Source of the DNA: Anaerolineales bacterium
GTDB lineage: Bacteria > Chloroflexota > Anaerolineae > 4572-78 > J111
Length of the DNA stretch: 64,000 bases
Direction: 5' to 3'
Assembly: GCA_020634855.1 (NCBI GenBank)
Contig: JACKAU010000009.1
Coordinates: 124,001 to 188,000, forward strand
In this document: positions 25,535 to 34,126 of the stretch, in pieces
How positions within the stretch are numbered: the first letter of the stretch is position 1
How the letters are laid out: each line of letters opens with the position of its first letter
The notes under the pieces: generated by a model
What the model saw: only the letters and a program-made list of their open reading frames with translations
What the model was told of the DNA's origin: nothing
Database searches by the model: none
Position numbers and translations under genes: made by a program

Positions 25535-27769
25535 CTACCTGTCACCTACCCCGTCCTTAACATCCTGCTCAAACTCGTCATAATCATCTTCATCGCGATC
25601 GTCCTGCCACAGCACCTCACGCGGCCGGCTACCGTCGGCGGGACCGATGACGCCTTCTTCTTCCAATTGATCCATCAAGCGAGACGCCCGTGGGTAGCCG
25701 ATACCCAATCGCCGCTGCAAGAGGCTGGTCGAGGCCCGATTGCTGTCCATTACCAACTTAACCGCTTCTTGCAGCAAATCGTCCTTCTCCGCATTGGCCA
25801 CGATATCAGCCCAGGGCAGGTCTTCATCGCTCACTTTCTCCACGGTTTCATTGGGCGCAATGCCAATCGAAGCTCGCCAGAATTTGACTACGTTGTTGAT
25901 TTCGGCATCGGACACAAAGCAGCCTTGCAGCCGCCGCAGTTTGGCCGAGTCTGAGGCCATATAGAGCATATCGCCTTTGCCGAGCAATCGTTCTGCGCCG
26001 GATGAATCCAAAATCACCCGCGAGTCGATCTGACTGGTAACAGCGAAGGCGATCCGGGTGGGGAAGTTGGCCTTGATCAGCCCCGTCACCACATCAACCG
26101 AGGGTCGCTGCGTAGCGATGACCAGATGAATACCCGTCGCCCGGGCCATCTGAGCAATGCGGCAGATATGGCGCTCGACCTCATCCGGGGCCATCATCAT
26201 CAGATCGGCCAACTCATCGATGACGATTACCAGGAACGGCAGTCGCTCGCCTTTGGCCCCAACTTTGCGATTATACCCCCCAATACTGCGCGCACCGGCC
26301 GCTGCAAATAACTTGTAGCGCCGCTCCATCTCGCGGGTCGCCCAGGCCAGCGCCCCGACCACTTGATCAAAATCGGTCACTACGGGCGCGATCAGGTGCG
26401 GAATGCCGTTGTAGCTGGTCAACTCCACCATCTTGGGGTCGATCATCAAGAAGCGAAGTTGCTCCGGTGCGTGCGTAAACAGCAACGTCGAAATCAGGGT
26501 GTTGATACAAACTGATTTACCGGAGCCGGTCGCTCCGGCAATGAGCAGGTGAGGCATATCAACCAGCGAGGCCGAAACAGCCTGCCCAGACACACCCTTG
26601 CCCAGTGCCACTAGCAGGGGTTTGCTGCTCTTTTGAAAATCGTCGCTTTCGATCACCCCTCGCAGCGAAACCATCGTCTTGTCGGTGTTCGGCACTTCGA
26701 TGCCCACCAACGGCCGACCCGGCACCGGCGCTTCGATCCGGATGGGTGAAGCCGATAGGGCCAGCGCCAAATCGTTACTGAGCGCTAATACCTTGTTCAC
26801 GCGAATTCGCTGCTGGATGGTCGTCCCATCGGGCAATTTGCGTTCGATAGTGCCCAATTTTAGGCCAAACTGCGTAACGGTGGGACCGGAATTGATTTCG
26901 ACCACTTCACCCGGAATGCCGAATCCCCCTAGAGTCTCTTCGATAATCTGAGCTTGATAGCGGGCGTTCGCCCCTTGGCCGGCATCTTTAACCGGTGGGG
27001 CCAGAAGACTGATGGGTGGCAAAGCTCGCTGGGTATGGGGTAAGGTCGTGATGGCCGACTCGGCGGTCATTTCCGGGGCGGGCGGTTTGGGTTGTTTCGT
27101 TTTAGAGGAAGCGGGTTTTGACGATTTTTTGGGACGGGGATCGGACACAGGCTCGGTACTGTCCGCCGAGGCATCCGGCTCTTGTTCATCCAGTCGCTGC
27201 CGCGCCCAATGGTTAATTAGCTCAGCCCATTGCGCGGCATCGGTGAACGAAAAGCGAGCCATTGCGCCCAACGCGACTAGTCCGATGATAAACAGCAATA
27301 TGATCGCTGCGGCGTCGCCCACCAGTTCTACTACAAAATTACTGACGCCCCAGCCTACAAATCCGCCGCCGCCGCCACCTTCGCGGGCCAACCGTACCGC
27401 GTATTCGCCCGGTTCGACAGCCAGCAAATGAGTCAGAGCCAGGCCCACAATTAACAGCACCTCAACAGCGATGATAATATCGAAGGGCAGTGGTTTTGTC
27501 TCGTCTCTTAACCGGCTAAAAGTGAGCAGCGCCCCCAACACCCCCAATAGGCTTGCTGCCGGAATTGCACCCCAGCCAAAAAGCTGCCGGAAAAAATCGG
27601 CCCACCAGCCGCTAACGGTACCCTCGGATAGTGACAGCAAGCTAAGCAGCGTAATAATTGAAATGAACAGTGTAATCGCTCCGGCGATTTCCCGTTGATA
27701 AGGCCCCAGTCGAGTCAAAAATTGGTCGATGCTGAGGTTAGTTCGCGCTTTGTTCTTACTGGCCGCCAT
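25535..27769 (-). CDS. ftsK: FtsK/SpoIIIE DNA translocase
   Basis: A 744-residue translocase. Four N-terminal membrane helices (about 25-195) anchor it at the septum. A short acidic/Pro-rich linker with KPASSKTKQPKPPAPE follows. The motor has the alpha domain (ARYQAQIIEETLGGFGIPGEVVEINSGPTVTQF) and beta domain with Walker A GATGSGKSVCIN and Walker B FLVIVIDELADLMM. A C-terminal gamma winged helix (TSLLQRRLGIGYPRASRLMDQLEEEGVIGP) reads KOPS-like DNA polarity sites. It pumps the chromosome terminus through the division septum. The acidic tail of about 20 residues (DDRDEDDYDEFEQDVKDG) is unremarkable. Confidence 0.97.
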   Translation of the reverse strand: MAASKNKARTNLSIDQFLTRLGPYQREIAGAITLFISIITLLSLLSLSEGTVSGWWADFFRQLFGWGAIPAASLLGVLGALLTFSRLRDETKPLPFDIIIAVEVLLIVGLALTHLLAVEPGEYAVRLAREGGGGGGFVGWGVSNFVVELVGDAAAIILLFIIGLVALGAMARFSFTDAAQWAELINHWARQRLDEQEPDASADSTEPVSDPRPKKSSKPASSKTKQPKPPAPEMTAESAITTLPHTQRALPPISLLAPPVKDAGQGANARYQAQIIEETLGGFGIPGEVVEINSGPTVTQFGLKLGTIERKLPDGTTIQQRIRVNKVLALSNDLALALSASPIRIEAPVPGRPLVGIEVPNTDKTMVSLRGVIESDDFQKSSKPLLVALGKGVSGQAVSASLVDMPHLLIAGATGSGKSVCINTLISTLLFTHAPEQLRFLMIDPKMVELTSYNGIPHLIAPVVTDFDQVVGALAWATREMERRYKLFAAAGARSIGGYNRKVGAKGERLPFLVIVIDELADLMMMAPDEVERHICRIAQMARATGIHLVIATQRPSVDVVTGLIKANFPTRIAFAVTSQIDSRVILDSSGAERLLGKGDMLYMASDSAKLRRLQGCFVSDAEINNVVKFWRASIGIAPNETVEKVSDEDLPWADIVANAEKDDLLQEAVKLVMDSNRASTSLLQRRLGIGYPRASRLMDQLEEEGVIGPADGSRPREVLWQDDRDEDDYDEFEQDVKDGVGDR

Positions 27770-27899
27770 GCAAACTCAAAACCTTTGTGGTATACTTCTG
27801 CCTGAATTCGAGTTGTAACCTTACATAATACTGCAACTTTGAGTCTACTATTTTTTGTTGCTATGTCAAGTTGGATGAATTTGGCACAGGACGAACAGG

Positions 27900-28076
27900 A
27901 TGGGTATAAGTGTGATACTACTTTTGGGCTTGGCGATAATAATAGGCTTAATTATTGTGGCGGCGCTTGGGGTTGGGCTTTTTTTGATCATGTCCGGTGA
28001 TAATCGAAATGGAGTCTCCAACGCTCGACAGGATTGGCTTCATCGCCGCAGCGAAAAAGATGAGCAAGGATGGTAG
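27900..28076 (+). CDS. Small single-pass membrane protein, 58 residues
   Basis: ATG at 27900 with AGGA eight bases upstream opens 58 codons to a TAG at 28074. Residues 3-33 are one long hydrophobic helix (VILLLGLAIIIGLIIVAALG), followed by a short charged tail ending WLHRRSEKDEQGW. It is divergent from ftsK, and its 3' end overlaps the end of the kinase-WD40 remnant on the other strand. I do not recognise a family. The ribosome site and the clean TM-plus-charged-tail pattern support a real small protein. Confidence 0.45.
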   Translation: MGISVILLLGLAIIIGLIIVAALGVGLFLIMSGDNRNGVSNARQDWLHRRSEKDEQGW

Positions 28077-28674
28077 GGGATATCGAGACCGACAAACCGG
28101 GTCCATTCATCGCGGCTCAAGTTGCGATTGGCTCGGCGACAGGCGCGATCCGGCCACGTGTCAGCGTCCATGTTCCATAGCCGGATTTGTCCGTCTTGTG
28201 TGCTAGCCGCGAATTTGCGTCCGTCTGGGCTGAAAGCCACACTCCAAACCCGGCTGCTGAAGTCGGTAATTTGCAACCACACACTATCGTCCGCGCCATC
28301 GGGATTAAGTAGGGCGGTGACATTCCAGATCACAACCGTATTGTCCGCTCGCCTTGGTCATGAACGGCGACCAGCCGCTCTTTAAGCGTCTGCCCTTCAA
28401 TTAATTCCATGACCATGTAAAAGGCGTCACCGATGATATCGAAATCATAAACATGAACGATGCCGGGGTGACGTAGCGAGGCAATAACGCGAGCTTCTTG
28501 CCGGAAGCGACCAATTACTGAGGGATCTTTACCCATAGCAGTATCGTTAATCTTGATAGCCACATCGCGTTCAAGATTGGGCTGGTGGGCACGGTAAACT
28601 TTACCCATTTTGCCGCGACCGATCAATTCTTTGATTCGGTATTTGCCAATTCGCTGGCCGATCCAGTCTGCCAT
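28040..28674 (-). pseudogene. Remnant of a Ser/Thr protein kinase with WD40 repeats
   Basis: The 5' piece (28674 to about 28335) encodes a Hanks-type kinase N-lobe: IGRGKMGKVYRA glycine loop, VAIKIN lysine, MVMELIEGQTLKERL hinge. It then shifts frame into DNTVVIWNV and one complete WD40 repeat (VWSVAFSPDGRKFAASTQDGQIRLWN), stopping at 28040. The kinase C-lobe, the membrane segment and most propeller blades are missing. The parent type would be an Anaerolineae-style kinase-WD40 fusion of over 1,000 residues, so a large internal deletion plus a frame change has occurred. No function is expected. Confidence 0.85.
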
Positions 28675-28740
28675 GAGTATATCGGTGGGCAGGCCTTGCG
28701 GTAACGATCTGCCCGCAATCTAATGAAAGGGCGCCTAAAA

Positions 28741-28784
28741 TAAAAAAGGTGAGGGTTGAAGCAATAACGCTTCAACATCACCTT
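28741..28784 (-). terminator. Rho-independent terminator of the OB-fold lipoprotein operon
   Basis: AAGGTGA (28746-28752)/TCACCTT (28778-28784) and GTTGAAGC/GCTTCAAC form a long two-part stem. In the minus direction it is followed by a run of T, so it ends the three-gene operon that finishes at 28818. Confidence 0.85.
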
Positions 28785-28817
28785 ACGCCAACTTTTTGAT
28801 AATGTCAAAATTGGGCT

Positions 28818-29060
28818 TTAAATCATAAAACGGAGGCGGGCCATATAATCACCGAGGGCTTTTAGCTTCTGGGCGCTGGCTTCATCGCCTCTGGCTCGAA
28901 ACTGCTCAACTGTGGCTTCCAATTCGGCGAAAAAAACCCCATCACAACTGCTGACGTTATTGCTGATTACTTTTTGCAGTTCGTCTTTATCTTTGGCATT
29001 GATTAGTTTTTTTAGCAGCGTTCGGGCTTGCTGGTAAGTCATCGTACCGGGGGAACTCAT
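28818..29060 (-). CDS. Small helical protein, unknown function
   Basis: An 80-residue protein (MSSPGTMTYQQARTLLKKL). The start at 29060 is chosen because AAAGGAT lies eight bases upstream. It appears wholly helical and charged, with no membrane segment. The pattern (LEATVEQFRARGDEASAQKLKALGDYMARLR) suggests a helical bundle. I do not recognise a family. It is the last gene of an operon with the TM protein 13 bases upstream and is followed by a terminator. Confidence 0.65.
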   Translation of the reverse strand: MSSPGTMTYQQARTLLKKLINAKDKDELQKVISNNVSSCDGVFFAELEATVEQFRARGDEASAQKLKALGDYMARLRFMI

Positions 29061-29073
29061 CGATATTATCCTT

Positions 29074-29973
29074 TTACTTGATCTCAAACATGTCAGAAGC
29101 GACAACGGTATCATTCACATAGAGTTCCAGCTTATAAAGCCCTTCGCCTCGGGTGCGCAGGAAGGTGTAGGAACTGGCTTCTTCACCCCAGGCCCACTCT
29201 CCTTCTTCTCGAGCCAATTCAGTCCCATTTTGATACCAAATGATGGTAAAATCTAACCCTTTACGCATCCCCCTGAACGGAAAAATTGCATAAATGGTCT
29301 CGACGCCATTGGTGAAAAGGTCGTTTGAGTTAACCGGCTCCAGATCGGTCGTGATATCGCTGGCAAATTCGATGGGACCAATCCGGGCGCCAGGCGGGGC
29401 CGGGGTGCGAGGTCCGGTGGTGGCTAATACAAATGCGCCCAAGGCCGGAGTGGGGGTAGCTGTGGCTGTCGGCGTCGGCGGAATCGGGGTTTCCGTTGGG
29501 GTGGGAGTTGGCGCTTGAGCGACACTGATGGCTGTCGGCGTTAGAATTGTAACCTTAACTTCTGCCGACTCTTCTGCCTCGACTTTTGCTTCCGTCTCAA
29601 CGAGGTTAGTGTTTTCGATATTGCTGCTTTCAGTCGGAGCCTCTGCCTCGGTACTGTTCGAAACCAAGGCCGCTTCTTCTACCTGGTCCGATGGCGCTTC
29701 GGCGACCGTCGACTCCGACGGAGTAGCCTCGCTAGGTGGGACTAATTGCAGTGTGGCCAACCAGCCACCGAGAAATAGAGCCGTCACAGCCGTCCACACA
29801 AAAATGGAAATACGAGCACGTTGGGCGCGATTACTCTCTTCTTCCCGAACAATCGGAAAAATTGCGCTTTGTGCCTCTCGCTGAGAGCGAACGGCTATCA
29901 GCGCGGCGATACCGGTAGCCGCTAAGCTCAGTCCAGCTAATATTAAAAGAATAGTCGGCAAAGATGCCATCAT
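29074..29973 (-). CDS. Two-helix membrane protein with PT-rich linker and beta-rich domain
   Basis: A 299-residue protein. Helix one (about 5-27) and helix two (about 52-72) flank a short cytoplasmic loop. An acidic Glu/Ala/Thr-rich spacer (about 80-190, with VAQAPTPTPTETPIPPTPT) follows. The C-terminal about 105 residues form a beta-rich domain (LDFTIIWYQNGTELAREEGEW, GEGLYKLELYVNDTVVASDMFEIK), like small ligand-binding sandwiches of exported proteins. No family name can be given. It starts eight bases after the OB-fold lipoprotein stop, so the two are co-translated. Confidence 0.75.
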   Translation of the reverse strand: MMASLPTILLILAGLSLAATGIAALIAVRSQREAQSAIFPIVREEESNRAQRARISIFVWTAVTALFLGGWLATLQLVPPSEATPSESTVAEAPSDQVEEAALVSNSTEAEAPTESSNIENTNLVETEAKVEAEESAEVKVTILTPTAISVAQAPTPTPTETPIPPTPTATATPTPALGAFVLATTGPRTPAPPGARIGPIEFASDITTDLEPVNSNDLFTNGVETIYAIFPFRGMRKGLDFTIIWYQNGTELAREEGEWAWGEEASSYTFLRTRGEGLYKLELYVNDTVVASDMFEIK

Positions 29974-29981
29974 ATTCGTAA

Positions 29982-30917
29982 TTACTCCATAATCTCTATC
30001 TGATCAGGCTGGTCCACAATGATTTCCGGACTGTTTTGGTAAATTTTTATCGATCCGGTTACCCGCACCATTTTGTCTTGGAAGTAGATATCGGGCGAGT
30101 CAGGAAACAGAGACCAAGCATCCGGAAAGATAACGACTTTGAAGCTGTTTCGATAATCCTGATCAAAATTCAAGAAAATAACTTTATCCGAGTTATAAGT
30201 ATTAACAATCTGACCTTCAACTGTTATTGTTTGACCGACAAAATTGGCAGCTTCTTGCCAAGAGACCATCTGTCCTTGCGACTCAACTGCGGGAGGGGCA
30301 AAGGTCTCGGCGGCAGGCGTGTCGGTTGGAATAGACGTTGCTGCGGCCGGTTGAGTAATAGCCGTTGGCGGGTTCTGGCAGTTGCATTCACTGACAACAG
30401 GTTGGCCCAGAGTTAGGGCCACTTCAATTTGCCAAGGATCAGAGATGATAATTTCAGGCGTACCCTGATAATCCTGAACCACACCTTCAACTCTCACCAA
30501 TTTGCCGTAGAACAGATTTTCAGGCGAAGCCGGGAATTTATTCCAATCATCGGCAAAGATAACAGCCGTAAATCCGTTTTTGTAATCTTGTGTAAAGTTC
30601 AAAAAAACAACATTTCCCGCATTGTGAGTCCGGACAACAGTGCCTTCGACAGTGACCCTTTCATTAATAAAGGCACCGGCATCTTCCGCCGGAATCACAT
30701 CATCACGCGGGCCCATCGGCCAAACTAGATTTTCTACCTCCTCGGATGGAACTCTAGGGCGATCACTAATCGGCGGTGGTTGCGGCGTGTAAGTGGGATA
30801 GGGCGTGTAGGTGGGGTAGGGCGTGTAAGTAGGCGCAGGGGTTGGGGGTTGAGATTGACAAGCGGCTGTAACGATAGTTAGAAATAGAAGAAAACTGAGT
30901 GTAAACAGGTATCGCAT
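29982..30917 (-). CDS. Lipoprotein with two tandem OB-fold domains
   Basis: A 311-residue protein with a lipoprotein signal (LTIVTAACQS, lipobox TAAC) and a YPTYTP-rich spacer. It has two similar OB-fold-like modules (about residues 75-170 and 215-310). Each reads roughly INERVTVEGTVVRTHNAGNV...FLNFTQDYKNGFTAVIFADDW...LVRVEGVVQDYQGTPEIIISDPWQIE. The modules resemble the nucleic-acid-binding OB folds found in exported nuclease-associated proteins. A cell-surface nucleic-acid or ligand-binding role is possible but not shown. It is the first gene of a three-gene operon. Confidence 0.8.
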   Translation of the reverse strand: MRYLFTLSFLLFLTIVTAACQSQPPTPAPTYTPYPTYTPYPTYTPQPPPISDRPRVPSEEVENLVWPMGPRDDVIPAEDAGAFINERVTVEGTVVRTHNAGNVVFLNFTQDYKNGFTAVIFADDWNKFPASPENLFYGKLVRVEGVVQDYQGTPEIIISDPWQIEVALTLGQPVVSECNCQNPPTAITQPAAATSIPTDTPAAETFAPPAVESQGQMVSWQEAANFVGQTITVEGQIVNTYNSDKVIFLNFDQDYRNSFKVVIFPDAWSLFPDSPDIYFQDKMVRVTGSIKIYQNSPEIIVDQPDQIEIME

Positions 30918-31030
30918 CGAAATTTCTCCAGGGGGTAGATAGGAAAATTTATGAAATTGTAATGTAAATACGTAGTATACTAAGGTTAAATTCCAGAGTC
31001 AATCATTGATCTGGAATTTATTCGCCTTTA

Positions 31031-31963
31031 TTAGGGTTCATTCGTTGGCTCTGTGGTGGGTTGATCCGTAGGTTCATCTGTTGGTTGAGGGGATGGTTCT
31101 ACCGGTAGAACAGTAATTACAACCGTAGCAGTGGCGCAATTGCCGGTTGTATCACAGATACGGTAATTAAAGGTGTCATTGCCGTTGAATCCATTGTCAG
31201 GAGTGTAGATAATATTGCCAACTCCGTCAGTTAAAGCACTACCGTTGTTAGGCCCGCTAATGATGGCAAGCGATGCCAGATCGAGATTACCGTCCGGATC
31301 ACTGGCATAGGCAGTAATATTGATTGCTGCCGGCTCATTTTCATTTGTGGTTACCGCGATGTTCTCGACAATGGGTGGGTTGCCTGACGCCTGAGCAGTA
31401 GCTGTTGCAGCCACCGAAGTAGCAGTCGCGTTAACTACTGCGGTAGCGGTCGCCGCCTGAGCGGTAGCTGTCGCATTGGCCTCAGCCGTTGAAATGGCTT
31501 GGGCGCGGGCGGTGGCTGTTGCATTGGCCTCAGCCGTGGCCGTGGTATTTACGGTTGGCGTTGGTGTGGGAGTATTGGTTGGTTGGAGTGTTCCTGTCGG
31601 TGTATGCGTGGATGTTCCAGGAATAGTGGAGGGCGATGGTGTGTTGGATGGGCTAGGCGCGCTGGTCGGAAATGATTGGGTCGGGGTCGGTTCCAAGGTC
31701 GAAGTCGGTGTTTGATTAGCGGGGGTAACCTCACTCCCAGTGGTTGCGGTTGGTGTTAAGGTCGGCAACGAGGGAATAGCGGGCGTTGCTGTCGAAACGA
31801 CACTAAAAGGCGTCGGGGTTGAAGTTTCTACCGGAGGGGCAGTAGCCAGAGCGATGATCCCGACACAATAACACGGTATTGTAGCCCCGATAACGCCCAA
31901 AAGAACGAAATAAATATTTCGCTTACTTTTAGGTAAACTGTTGAGCCAGTCAAAGATACTCAT
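31031..31963 (-). CDS. Membrane protein with PT/AT-rich stalk and cadherin-like domain
   Basis: A 310-residue protein. One N-terminal helix (about 18-40, IYFVLLGVIGATIPCYCVGIIAL) precedes a PT/S-rich linker, then an ATAEANATATA-type low-complexity stretch (about 135-190). A single Ig-like Big_9 repeat (about 195-285, NGNDTFNYRICDTTGNCATATVVITV) nearly matches the repeats of the large surface protein at 16.7-19.3 kb. The tail is PTDEPTDQPTTEPT. A surface-stalk role is inferred. Confidence 0.8.
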   Translation of the reverse strand: MSIFDWLNSLPKSKRNIYFVLLGVIGATIPCYCVGIIALATAPPVETSTPTPFSVVSTATPAIPSLPTLTPTATTGSEVTPANQTPTSTLEPTPTQSFPTSAPSPSNTPSPSTIPGTSTHTPTGTLQPTNTPTPTPTVNTTATAEANATATARAQAISTAEANATATAQAATATAVVNATATSVAATATAQASGNPPIVENIAVTTNENEPAAINITAYASDPDGNLDLASLAIISGPNNGSALTDGVGNIIYTPDNGFNGNDTFNYRICDTTGNCATATVVITVLPVEPSPQPTDEPTDQPTTEPTNEP

Positions 31964-32057
31964 ACGACTTGAAAAAACTCCTTGAGCCTGGAGTTTATGA
32001 TAAAGTTAAGCGAACAAGTTGTCAAAACCACTACAGATTACACAACAAATTTTTGAA

Positions 32058-32085
32058 TAAAAAAAGGCAACCCTATTAGGTTGCC
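32058..32085 (-). terminator. Terminator of the tRNA cluster
   Basis: GGCAACC (32066-32072) pairs with GGTTGCC (32079-32085) around a six-base loop. In the minus direction it runs into a T-rich stretch immediately after the tRNA-Thr gene. Confidence 0.9.
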
Positions 32086-32093
32086 TTACCTGA

Positions 32094-32165
32094 GCCCACG
32101 AGCGGATTTGAACCGCTGACCTACGCCTTACCAAGGCGTTGCTCTACCTACTGAGCTACGTGGGC
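32094..32165 (-). tRNA. tRNA-Thr (anticodon GGT)
   Basis: A 72-base cloverleaf with acceptor stem GCCCACG/CGTGGGC, GGTTCAAATCC T arm and anticodon loop TTGGTAA. CCA is not encoded. It is the third gene of a three-tRNA cluster. Confidence 0.97.
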
Positions 32166-32171
32166 AACAAG

Positions 32172-32245
32172 TCGGGGCGGACGGATTCGAACCGTCGACC
32201 TCTTGAACCCCATTCAAGCACGCTACCGGACTGCGCCACGCCCCG
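32172..32245 (-). tRNA. tRNA-Pro (anticodon GGG)
   Basis: A 74-base cloverleaf with acceptor CGGGGCG/CGCCCCG, discriminator A, T arm GGTTCGAATCC and anticodon loop ATGGGGT. The 5' C is the normal tRNA-Pro feature. CCA is not encoded. Confidence 0.97.
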
Positions 32246-32262
32246 AAAAAACAGTTTTACAG

Positions 32263-32336
32263 TCGGGATGGGCGGATTCGAACCGCCGGCCTCTTCGTCC
32301 CGAACGAAGCGCGCTACCGGGCTGCGCTACATCCCG
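32263..32336 (-). tRNA. tRNA-Pro (anticodon CGG)
   Basis: A 74-base cloverleaf with acceptor CGGGATG/CATCCCG, discriminator A and anticodon loop TTCGGGA. It is the first gene of the Pro-Pro-Thr cluster. CCA is not encoded. Confidence 0.97.
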
Positions 32337-32398
32337 AAAGGTTTTGGTAATGCACAGCAAAAAAAGAGTATAGCATTAGTTTGATGCGCTGTCAAGGA

Positions 32399-33244
32399 TT
32401 ACCCATTTCCATAAATGGCTTTCATTTCGTCATAAACGCGGCTGACCCCGGCTCTGATACGCTTTTCAATGAGCGATTTTTCACCAGGGCGATACGCGAA
32501 GAAGTCGATCATTTGGCTAATCACAACAGCCGCTTCAGCCTTCGTTCGTCCGGATTTGTACTGACTTCGCACTTTAGAGCGTAAGGCCCGAATATATTCA
32601 GAAACCGGTTCACTGTCATCAACATTGCACAACGGCCCGTGGCCGGGCACCACTACCGCAAAATCCTGGCGGCGCAGCCAGCGCAGTTGGGCCAACCATT
32701 CGTCGCTATTGCATTGACCCAAGGCCGGGTGTTCATTGACCACCACTAAATCCCCGGTAAAAAGAATGTGCTCATCCGGCAAAAATACACCGCTAGTCGC
32801 CGGTGTATGCCCGCCAAAATGTACAAAGTGTATTTCTCGACCCCCTTTGTACATAATCAGCCGACCTGTAAAGGCCAGCTCCGGCTTCACAATGCGAATC
32901 TGGTCGAGTTGTTTTTGGACGTCCGTTCGTTTTTTGAACAGATTCTTCGTGCGCTCGATAAATGTATCTTTATAGTTGGCCATCTCTTTCCAGGCCGCTT
33001 CATGAGCCATTATCGGCGCGTTAAAAAATTGGTTGCCCAAAATATGCGACCGGTGATGATCGGTGTTGAAAACATACAAGACCCGGTCCGTTAGCTCTGA
33101 CACTGTTTTCGCCCAATGCCTGGCTTCTTCAGGAACCATCGGTGTGTCGATAACGACGGCTCCTGCCTCGGTTAAAACGCAGCCGACATTGGCCCCTTCA
33201 TACTCTTGCTCAACAAATACATTTTTGGCTATTTCTTGCAGCAT
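32399..33244 (-). CDS. MBL-fold hydrolase with altered metal motif
   Basis: A 281-residue metallo-beta-lactamase-fold protein. The fold is shown by GANVGCVLTEAGAVVIDTPM, the metal-motif region FNTDHHRSHILGNQFF, FVHFGGHTPATSGVFLP, FTGDLVVVNEHP and VVVPGHGPL. The usual HxHxDH is changed to DHHRSH, so the first His is Asp and the Asp is Ser. Metal content and reaction therefore cannot be predicted. The downstream His (GGHTP), Asp (TGDLV) and His (PGHGP) ligands remain. It stands alone between the tRNA cluster and the trp operon. Confidence 0.85.
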   Translation of the reverse strand: MLQEIAKNVFVEQEYEGANVGCVLTEAGAVVIDTPMVPEEARHWAKTVSELTDRVLYVFNTDHHRSHILGNQFFNAPIMAHEAAWKEMANYKDTFIERTKNLFKKRTDVQKQLDQIRIVKPELAFTGRLIMYKGGREIHFVHFGGHTPATSGVFLPDEHILFTGDLVVVNEHPALGQCNSDEWLAQLRWLRRQDFAVVVPGHGPLCNVDDSEPVSEYIRALRSKVRSQYKSGRTKAEAAVVISQMIDFFAYRPGEKSLIEKRIRAGVSRVYDEMKAIYGNG

Positions 33245-33336
33245 TATTTACTCTTTGATAAGTCTTTAACAAACGCTGGTAAGTTTAGCACAATTGTAAA
33301 TGAGAATCAACCCCGATTTTAGTCACAAAATAAGCC

Positions 33337-34116
33337 TCAATTATTGAGCGCCTGGCGTAACTCCTGAGCCAATGCTCCCACGGCCTGGAGCGACTCACCG
33401 GCACGTTTGACCAAGGCGCTGCCGACGATAACGCCGTCGGCCAGTTGTCCCACCATCTGGGCTTGCTTGCCATTTCCAATACCAAAACCGACGGCCAGCG
33501 GCAGGGATGTCACGTCTCGTACCCGCGCTACAAACTGGGCTAAGCCTGGCGCCATTTCATTCCGTGCGCCGGTTACGCCGGTGAGCGAGACAAGATAGAT
33601 GAAGCCCTTCGACTTCTCGGCCACCAATTTGATCCGCTCCGGCGTACTGGTCGGTGCGAGTAAATAGATGAGAGCTAACTGGTGTTGATCACATAGAGCT
33701 TCTAATTCTTCCGCTTCTTCCGGAGGTAAATCGGGGACAATAAAGCCGTCAACGCCGGCCGCGACGGCATCAGCTACAAACTGTTCTAGCCCATAAGCGA
33801 GCATCGGATTGATGTAGCCCATGATCACGGCCGGTGTATCACAACCTTGTCGGCGCAACTCACTCGTCATTGCCAGACAATCTCTAAGGGTGGTGCCGTT
33901 TTCCAACGACCTTTGAGTGGCCGCCTGAATGGTCGGCCCATCGGCCAGCGGGTCAGAAAAAGGAACGCCCAATTCCAACAGATCGGCCCCGGCCTCTACT
34001 AACGACTTGACCACATCCAAACTCGCCTGCCGGTTGGGATAGCCCAATACGGAGTACGGCATAAAAGCCGGATGCCCTTGTCCAAACGCCTGCTGAATTC
34101 TTTCAATACCTGTCAT
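33337..34116 (-). CDS. trpA: Tryptophan synthase alpha chain
   Basis: A 259-residue TIM barrel that cleaves indole-glycerol phosphate. Catalytic Glu lies in DLLELGVPFSDPLADGP and catalytic Asp in VDGFIVPDLPPEE. The phosphate site is seen in VGFGIGNGKQA and VIVGSALVK. It is the last gene of the trp operon but is separated from trpB by trpS and a toxin-antitoxin pair. It starts ten bases after the vapC stop, so it is probably translated from a message that includes that pair. Confidence 0.98.
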   Translation of the reverse strand: MTGIERIQQAFGQGHPAFMPYSVLGYPNRQASLDVVKSLVEAGADLLELGVPFSDPLADGPTIQAATQRSLENGTTLRDCLAMTSELRRQGCDTPAVIMGYINPMLAYGLEQFVADAVAAGVDGFIVPDLPPEEAEELEALCDQHQLALIYLLAPTSTPERIKLVAEKSKGFIYLVSLTGVTGARNEMAPGLAQFVARVRDVTSLPLAVGFGIGNGKQAQMVGQLADGVIVGSALVKRAGESLQAVGALAQELRQALNN

Positions 34117-34126
34117 AGTTTGTATC

